Source of the DNA: Lamellibrachia satsuma
Taxonomy: Eukaryota; Annelida; Polychaeta; Sabellida; Siboglinidae
Assembly: GCA_033239005.1 (NCBI GenBank)
Contig: BSQZ01000011.1
Location: 5,594,501-5,658,500 of the forward strand
Length of the DNA: 64,000 nt
Reading direction: 5' to 3'
Both the position numbers and the translations under genes were made by a program. The notes beneath the pieces were generated by a model. That model was not told where the DNA came from. It saw only the letters and a list, made by a program, of their open reading frames with translations, and searched no databases. Positions 56,683 to 64,000 of this stretch are shown here, in pieces (within the stretch, counting starts at the first letter, position 1; the number at the start of each line of letters is the position of its first letter).

Positions 56683-57869
56683 TCCACTATCTCGTATGAG
56701 ATATCGAGAAAACCCAAAGCTACTGTTAATCCAGTGCTTGGAAACAAATATACAGTCTTGGGTATGGATACTCCAAATTTAACTGTATTAATCGCAATAC
56801 CTTTCTAAGATATATGCAAACTAACAATAATAGTTACTGAACTCTTGCAGTGCTAAAAATGTTTAAACTTTAGACAATAAAGTTCCTAGTATCCTCCCTT
56901 TCAGATACTTAGAGAGTCATGTGTACACCTACTGACTATCCTTGGCCTATGCCACACTACCAATAGTTATACGTAACTATGGCAAAAACTCGCACACTAA
57001 GTTAATAGCGCTACGATAAGTGAATAATATCACTAACTTGGAAATTCTAGTAACAAAGCCACTGTTAATCCAGTGCTTAAGAAACTAATCTACAGTTCTG
57101 GGTACTACCCCAAATTCAACTGTATCCAGTGTAATCTTCCTTCAAGATATACACTAATCCATGAGCTACCACCAGCTAAATGGATATCACACTAACTTAA
57201 TAGTGTTAAAGTGATAATAATCACTAACTCGGAAAATCTAGTAACAAAGCTACTGTTACACCAGTGCTCAGGAAACCAATATACAGTTCTGGGTACTACC
57301 CCAAATTCAACTGTACCTATTGTAGTCTTCTTTCAAGATCTACAATTTATAAGCCATCTAATTAGTCTATGCCTAACTATCAATAGATGCTATTCTATCC
57401 TGTACTAGATATTCGATAAATAGTCATTTAAATGAAATGAACTATTTCAGTTATCTTCCTGACTAAAAGTCCATGGAAATAACTATGTCTCGTTAAATAA
57501 TGATTTCTGATTTCTTAACTCTTACAGATGATAGATGCAGTTATTTAACCATAACTTAAGAGTACGTCTACCCATTATATGATAAAAGAAACTATATACT
57601 TCTCCGTGTTATGAAATTCTTTAGATAATCATTATATAACGAGCGTCATTCGGAGTTTTACCTGGGACATACGACCGATACAATGTTTCATAACATGACA
57701 ATTCATGCTGACTCATAAATCATAATTTCAGTTGTTGTTTACACAATGTGCATTCTCTTATATCATATCAGTGTATATTGCCATATAAATATTTTTTAAA
57801 CTCCATACACATTTGTCCATCCGCAAATTTTACTTGTATACTATCAATCCTGGAGGACGAGGTTCCAAA
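56683..57869 (-). other. 5' leader of copy C with direct repeats
   Basis: Non-coding sequence between the 5' LTR and gag. A ~90-bp block recurs three times in the same orientation (about 56716-56808, 57055-57148, 57245-57338), sharing on the plus strand CTACTGTTAATCCAGTGCTT-like and CTACCCCAAATTCAACTGTA segments. The last two lie within a longer ~190-bp unit. The position fits an RNA packaging or translation-control region. Confidence 0.75.
57848..57869 (-). promoter_or_regulatory. Primer-binding-site candidate of copy C
   Basis: Directly inside the 5' LTR the minus strand reads TTTGGAACCTCGTCCTCCAG. A TGG two to three bases from the LTR edge is usual for pairing with a tRNA CCA end. I could not match the rest to a specific tRNA. 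Confidence 0.45.
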
Positions 57870-58104
57870 TGTCACGATTTTTGATAAAATCTGATAAGTT
57901 TCGTTTGTCTAGGGGTAAATAAATAACGGTGGATGGGCCGACGTGACTTTATTTCGTTTGTGGGTTCTAATAATCTATAAATACTATGGCAAATATACAC
58001 GATATATATAAGAGACACGTAATAATAGTTTGCACATTTATTACATAAACAATGAAACAATATGTTCTTGTCACAGTCAGTCATATATTATTATAAATAC
58101 CTTC

Positions 58105-58177
<73 letters not shown>

Positions 58178-59482
58178 TAATATACATTTGTAACATCATC
58201 AACCATATATTATAACAGATATGTTTCTCTAACATTTATGTTACTTCCTTAATACCATTTACACGGAATATTCTACTAAAAATCTAATTACTAACAATTT
58301 ATGTAGCTTACCGGAAATAGCGTTCATATAAATATAAGGTCCGAAACTGTGCACACATCTTTTCCCTAGATGTGGGAAAATCAATCAAATAACCTATCAA
58401 GAACTCCTACCCTGGGTCATCACAGGGATTTTCTAACACTGACGATCGAAATTTGAAGAATGACTGGCGTGTTGTCGACGGAACGGAATATGTAGGAGAA
58501 TCACGCGATCATCAGGACGAACGATTTGTAACTCATGGTCGGAATTCAAAGTGTCGTCATAGACGTAGAAGTTTGATTGTCACGCGATCATCAGGTCGAA
58601 ATATCTCGCAGAATCATACGGGAAGAGTTGTTGTATAAGCGCATCGATTCGTCGAGTGTTTGATCATCAGGTTGAACGTTTCGGTATATTCATTCACATG
58701 TAGAATTTTGAAGACTTGGAATAAATCTGGGCTAAGCTTAAGGTTACATTTCTATCATATCATAAGATTACTACTCTACAGAACCGTAACATCTTGTAAG
58801 GATTAATTCATCCTTTTCAGAATACTATAAACTTAACATATCAACTTATTAACTAAACAGGGCATTGTTCGCCCTAATTTGAACTTCACATCGTTAATAA
58901 ACGAGTGGCGCACACACGCGGGGAGAAATAAATTTACGTCTTTCTCCGATCAAGATAAAACTCTGAATGACGCTCGCTGACGCTACTAACGGGTTTGGAG
59001 GTTTTTGGATCTGACCAATCAAATCGTATCCCTTGATAATTTCAGCATCCCTACGTCATATTCAAGTGTAAACTACTGGTGTTTGCAGGAATTTTACGTT
59101 TTGCACCCGGCCCTTAACGACATTCGTTAATCGGTGAAATAAGTCTCATGTAACTAAGTTTTGTCGTATCCGATATACCGACAATTTGATAGTAAATAAT
59201 GAACCTTTTATGATAAAGTATTTAACTCTGGTAAAATATCGAACTATAAAACTAGAACTTTGCATAGAACATCAATCACTAAATAGTAGATTCTATATAA
59301 CGAATTAATTACATGATTACCGTTACTATGGTACGGTAAAATTCGTTCGAACTGAGCATTCGTTCGTTTTTATTTCATTCATTGATTTGGCTATGTGGAA
59401 AGTAGATTAGTTCACTGTAGGTCAAAATAATGTAATGTTGTTTTTCGTTAAGAGTGTTGACATAAAAATAAAAACCGTAACA
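57870..59482 (-). repeat. 5' LTR of copy C (1613 bp)
   Basis: Plus-strand edges TGTCACG and CCGTAACA. It contains a long TA run (58108-58175) that the 3' LTR has in much shorter form (about 50551-50568), and single-copy sequence where the 3' LTR is duplicated. Confidence 0.95.
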
Positions 59483-62440
59483 CAGTGTCATTGTCCAACA
59501 AACGTCTTGTCGTTTCATCCGGTGAGGGCGCTGCTAAAACCATAAGAGTACTAGCGCCCCCAGCGATTGAAAGGGGAAATCGGCCTTCCCTCGTCTTGCA
59601 GTTCTTTGGCAACTACACGTGCTTTATAACCACAACATTTAATTTACTTTTGACATTTACTAAGTTTGTTATTAACCTGTTTTGATTACATTGAATATAT
59701 TTTAACTTGCATTACCACCACCCCCCGCTCCCCGGTACATTTTAACTTATTTAGCCTGAGTTCGTTTCTGTAGATATCTGTAATAACTAGAACCCATGCA
59801 TGTGTGAGTAAAATGGCATCTCATGACAAAGTGTACTAACCATTATGTACATTGATGTAAAAACATAAAGGCGGTGTTACATTGAGCCCCCAGATCTCAT
59901 GGACTGAGGGAGACCCCCCACCCCAGACAAATGTCAGTAGTAATATACGTATCAATAAATGAAGATATATTAGTGTACCAATTATAATAGAGACATAGCC
60001 CATTCTGCACCATGCCCGCATGATGACAGGCCACGGAACACCCACGTTTCCCCTCTGATGTGGCCGCCTATGGTCATCGTGCCGCGAACGTCGTGCAGAG
60101 ACAATTCGGTTGTCTGCTGTCGTTCTAACATACGGCTCTGGCCAACGTAGTGCAGAGACGATTCTGCACTCTGCTGTCGTTCAGGCATACTGCAAAGGTT
60201 GTCGCTGGTCTCTTTTTATACTCCTTATTTCTGAGATAACACAAGACACTAGTTCACCAATCACCTTCTCCTGGTCTGGTTCACTAAGAAACCACTGCTT
60301 AAATATGAGTGTAAATAACCTAAAAACCCCTAAATCCTGTAATACTCCAGTCCTTGCCTACTTAATATGCACCATTCTCTAACATAAACCCACATCGTCC
60401 ATGCGGACACTGGCATGTTTGAACAAACAAATTGCATAATACTGGTCGGCTCCAACAAAGGCTGATGCATTCATTCATACTTGAAAGGTTTAACTAAAAA
60501 AACAAAGAAACAGGAAATAGTATTCTGATGACAAAAATAGCAGAAATGCTACAGTTGGGTTCTTAAAACCTTCTGAATTTATCAGCAATAGCGGCCAAAT
60601 ATGTGGATTGTGCTGATCTCCTTGCCTTCTTTGCACATAGCTTTTTCCAGCCATAGTGCATATGCCAACTATTAAAAACAGCGTCTCACACATATTAAAA
60701 CTTCTCAACAACATTTTGCAATTTTTATATAACGATATTTTCAACTTAGGGCTTTGCCCTAATATTCATCTACTACATATTTACTGTAAGCTGATGCACA
60801 GGCGCAGCTCTGAAATTTAACACGACTTGCCCGAACTAAGTAAAAACTCCAAATAATGCTCTTTTTTACCAACGCTAAAATGAAACTGCCGCTTTTCGTA
60901 TTGGCCAGTCAAATCAAACAAGATACCAATACCACAGTTAAGCAGGCAGTTTCAAACAATGCAGCAGAAGAAGTATTGTCCGTAGACCATTGTGTGTTTG
61001 GGGTTAGACAAATGGACACAAATTCGTGGTGCGATGAATTTGTGTGATAAGTTGTGAAGACACGAAAGTGCCAGCGCAAGCGGTGTAATAAATTGTGTAA
61101 CAAATTAACAGCATTAATTTGATGATCCGCTTCCTTCTTGCCGACACGTCACTCGAACCATGCCTGTGATCAGGCGATTGCCACGCATTCACAACAACGA
61201 TCAGCACGCCGCAAGGTGACAACCTCAGTCCATGCTATTCACCGTCTACCTGGAAGTGGCACAGCGATGACTTTTTAATGACATTGACCTTTTATAATTT
61301 ATTTAGTTAAATAAATTTATTTTCTATCATCTATTTAATTATTTATTAATTTTTAGGTGATTTTTAACTACTTTTAAAAATACTTGTTTTGCAAAATGGC
61401 ATAGGCGAAACACACGTGATTCATTTCACGTCTGCAACACGAAAATACACCTAATAGTAAGAAGAAGCAAGTATATAAAGAGCGTACAGTTACAATAATT
61501 TTCGCATTTAGCGCATAATTGTCAAAGTATAAAATTAACCATAAAAGTACTAATCTTAAAGTTGTGTCCAATGTAGAACAAACCATTGTTATAAATATTA
61601 TATGTAATAAATTAAAACAAAGAAACTGTAGTACTAAAAAAAAATAGAGGAAAACCTATTTTTTTTTATAGAAGCTGCTGCCTCGTTCAAAAAATTTATG
61701 TTAATGAAGATACTTATTAATGTTTACTAACTACAACATTTTGACAACCATTGTTTGCCTTATTCTGGAACTGAATTCAGGGACAACTTATTATTATTAT
61801 TATTTTCAAATCAAAGAAATGTTCTCTTGGATAGCACAAAATATGGTTTTGTTGTCAAAGTTTATTTAATTTTTTTCAATGCCTTCTCAAAGGTTTCTGG
61901 TAGAATTCACCACAGCTGCCAGTGGTGAAGAAAGGTTGTAATGGAAGCCTTCATACAATTCAGAAATTTCGATAACATTGGTTTTAATTCTTTCAGTCTT
62001 TGCACCCAATACTGCAATGCATGTGATATTGTCATGTTTTAGTTTGTCAGTCATTCTTCTGAAATCATCATCTGACAAATGCAACCTTTCTATAAACTCC
62101 TATAGCATCCATTGTTCACCAATATCCAGACAATATCTGGTAAGGTCATACTTGATGTAGTCTCCCTCTACTGCCTTCTATGGATTCACCTATCCGATAA
62201 CAGTGGCTGGATGTTGGACATGGTAATAAATCAATAATTTTGGTGTATCTGGGGCAGTGTCAAAACCTGGCAGAGCTCTTCCCTCTCCATGTGGCCATCT
62301 CCCCAGTAACCTGATTCCATTTTTATTATTTGCAAACATCTAGCTCTATGTACAATCACAAATTTACATTCGTCAACAAGAATAGTCTTTTTGATGTCGT
62401 TTCTTTATTGCCTAGAACTGTGTCGGTCTTTCTGTTGTAC

Positions 62441-62520
62441 TGCCTGCCTGCCTGACTGCCTGCCTGCCTGTCTGACTGCCTGCCTGCCTGACTGCCTGCC
62501 TGCCTGCCTGACTGCCTGCC
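62441..62520 (+). repeat. TGCC-based tetranucleotide array
   Basis: Runs of tgcc broken by regular tgac units. Confidence 0.95.
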
Positions 62521-62705
62521 ACAGTAACAGTTTCCCTGCCTGTACCATCAGGAGGTGAGGTTGGCTTGTGTGAGCCCAGGATATCCTTATTTTAATTTAA
62601 GTATTATTATTATTACTAACATTTATATAGCGCCATATATCCGGGGCCAGTCTGTTCATAGGTGCGTATACGCATTATAAGATGTACATGTAATCATAAG
62701 AAAAG

Positions 62706-62707
<2 letters not shown>

Positions 62708-62783
<76 letters not shown>
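62708..62783. repeat. TA microsatellite
   Basis: About 38 uninterrupted TA units. Confidence 0.97.
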
Positions 62784-62786
<3 letters not shown>

Positions 62787-64000
62787 GGCTGTGGGTGGTA
62801 AGCTTATGCCGAAATTAAGAATAGACCACTGTAAAGCAAATTTGAAGATAAAATTGCTTTTATTACAGTTTAACTACTAAAATGATACAAAACCAAGTTT
62901 CTCAGTCCTTGCACAATTTGCACTACTGATCTAACTTCGGTACCTCATCAAAGTATAAAATGTCAACCGAAAGTTCAAAATACAACAAAAGCAAGAGCGT
63001 TAAGAACAACCATAAAAGATGAAAGAACAGATGACATTAAACACAATAATAAAGACGACTCAAAATAAGACTTAAAAGACGACTGGCCACAATCAAGAGT
63101 GGGCCAGGACTTGCGTTCGCCTGTACAAATACAAAACCGAACAAGTAAGCTATTTGCATATCATAGTGTCTAGTGTAAGATGATACATCAACATCTGTTA
63201 AATACCATAGTTCACATTGGTGTTGTTCACAATATTGTCTATAAAATACCTGTGATCTTATTCAGTACTAATATATAATCATACTTGTATGTATTAATGT
63301 AATACTAGTACTCTACATGTAAAACCCTTAATATAATAAATTCAACAGTCAACAATGTTGTCAATTTCACATGTGCATGCCCTGACTAGCCTAGCTGTTA
63401 TTCCACTGTTGTTTACAAGCAAGTCTTGGACACTGCTCAACTTACAGGTCTCTTGGGAATACTCAAGATCAGCCCTCTCCCAGCCACCTCCTAGAGCAAT
63501 TAATCAATGTAACTTCAAAGGGAGAGAGGGTACCAGACTGATCCTGGCTTAACTGTAAGGACAGTTACATAATACCTATATACATGCACAATTTATGCTT
63601 GCACCATGTCTATAACATCTTATAACATATTAACTATAACAGTAGCACCACTAGACATGATCAAAACTGAACTTTCTAAAGGGATCTGTACATTTACCAG
63701 CTGCTGACTGCAAGTGGTCAAAATCTCATTAAGCCCTTGTTATATATTGAATAACTAGTTGTTATGTAGTAGTATTACTAGATAGCATTTGTCATTTGGT
63801 GAAGTCAACACTTTATTTTATGTAAGTCAAGATGAACAGACAGACAACAACACGAAAGTCCATCCCACAGAAATCGGTTAGAGTCTTTGTCAAACAACTG
63901 TCACATACACAACATCCCTTCACACCAGTTAAAACTAACTAAACAACCTACTGTTGTACCAGGGATTATTATGCCCAGATGTACAGACAGCTTTACAGTG

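Larger units (their letters stand above)
50311..59482 (-). mobile_element. Gmr1-type Ty3/gypsy LTR retrotransposon (copy C)
   Basis: A 9172-bp element flanked by 5-bp duplications CAGTG (50306-50310, 59483-59487). It has two LTRs (57870-59482 is the 5' LTR, 50311-52303 the 3' LTR), a primer-site candidate, a leader, gag, integrase, RT, RNase H and a polypurine tract, all on the minus strand. Integrase lies upstream of RT, the order of Gmr1-like elements rather than of ordinary Ty3/gypsy. Protease is absent. The LTRs differ by only about eight bases in their first ~250 bp, so the insertion is fairly recent. It interrupts the region just upstream of the THAP exon. Confidence 0.93.
59483..64000. 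other. Anonymous region with microsatellites
   Basis: Continues the THAP-gene upstream sequence (after the CAGTG duplication). Seen: a ~44-bp direct repeat spaced 58 bp (60090-60132, 60147-60190; tgcagaga...ctgctgtcgtt), a TGCC/TGAC tetranucleotide array (about 62441-62520), an (ATT)n plus ATTTATATAGCGCC motif near 62605-62635 that resembles LINE/SINE tails, and a long TA run (62708-62783). A minus-strand frame at 61887-62084 (LHLSDDDFRRMTDKLKHDN) looks coding-like but is not recognised. 62820-64000 could be a minus-strand 3'UTR (AATAAA reads at about 62859 on that strand). Confidence 0.5.

Noticed and set aside
59989..60188. Minus-strand frame with repeated ERQQSAESSLH-like units as a repeat protein
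   Set aside because: Only two DNA repeat units, no recognised domain, and short; better described as a local direct repeat.

Overview
The window is animal DNA, probably from an invertebrate. It has GT-AG spliced genes, long introns, TA/CA microsatellites, and several classes of metazoan transposable element: piggyBac, hAT-like, CR1 and L2 LINEs, and Ty3/gypsy LTR elements. One LTR family has the integrase-before-RT order of Gmr1-type elements, first described in deuterostomes. That hints at a marine invertebrate, but the species cannot be named from sequence alone.

The one host gene that can be followed end to end is an orthologue of MITD1 (MIT domain-containing protein 1, an ESCRT-III-binding abscission factor). 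It has six coding exons on the + strand, spread over 7917-44603. The spliced reading frame is uninterrupted (245 codons plus stop) and every junction agrees in phase. Nearly all of the 36.7 kb is transposon-filled intron: intron 1 is 16.3 kb and intron 5 is 18.6 kb.

Layout. 1-7100: AT-rich, hAT-like remnants, a perfect 29-bp hairpin, a 2.2-kb element with arms of about 660 bp, and a LINE fragment. 7146-7825: repeat flanking MITD1 exon 1, with an inverted copy at 17690-18455. 8414-16075: CR1-like LINE (esterase ORF1, EN-RT ORF2) split by a complete piggyBac element (9145-12904) with 15-bp inverted ends and TTAA duplications, and also by an antisense copy of its own 3' end. 20410-23837: L2-like LINE with a 2A-like motif. 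24409-25859: MITD1 exons 2-5. 26782-32510: LINE scraps and a minus-strand MADF-like exon pair. 32511-43985: degraded Gmr1-type LTR elements interleaved with an intronless ORF that carries a solo LTR with 5-bp target duplication. 44447-44603: MITD1 exon 6. 44604-50065: mostly anonymous sequence with tandem repeats and small inverted-repeat elements. 50067-50299: THAP-domain exon. 50311-59482: nearly full-length Gmr1-type element, minus strand, with 5-bp target duplication. 59483-64000: anonymous sequence with microsatellites.

No prokaryotic features, CRISPR arrays or rRNA genes were seen. Apart from MITD1 and perhaps the THAP and MADF exons, the coding potential is transposon-derived and mostly broken by stops, frameshifts or deletions. 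The most notable items are the integrase-first LTR family that lacks protease in both larger copies, the 2A-like motif in the L2 element, the self-antisense CR1 insertion, the piggyBac intron/3'UTR repeat, and the in-frame ORF either side of a solo LTR.
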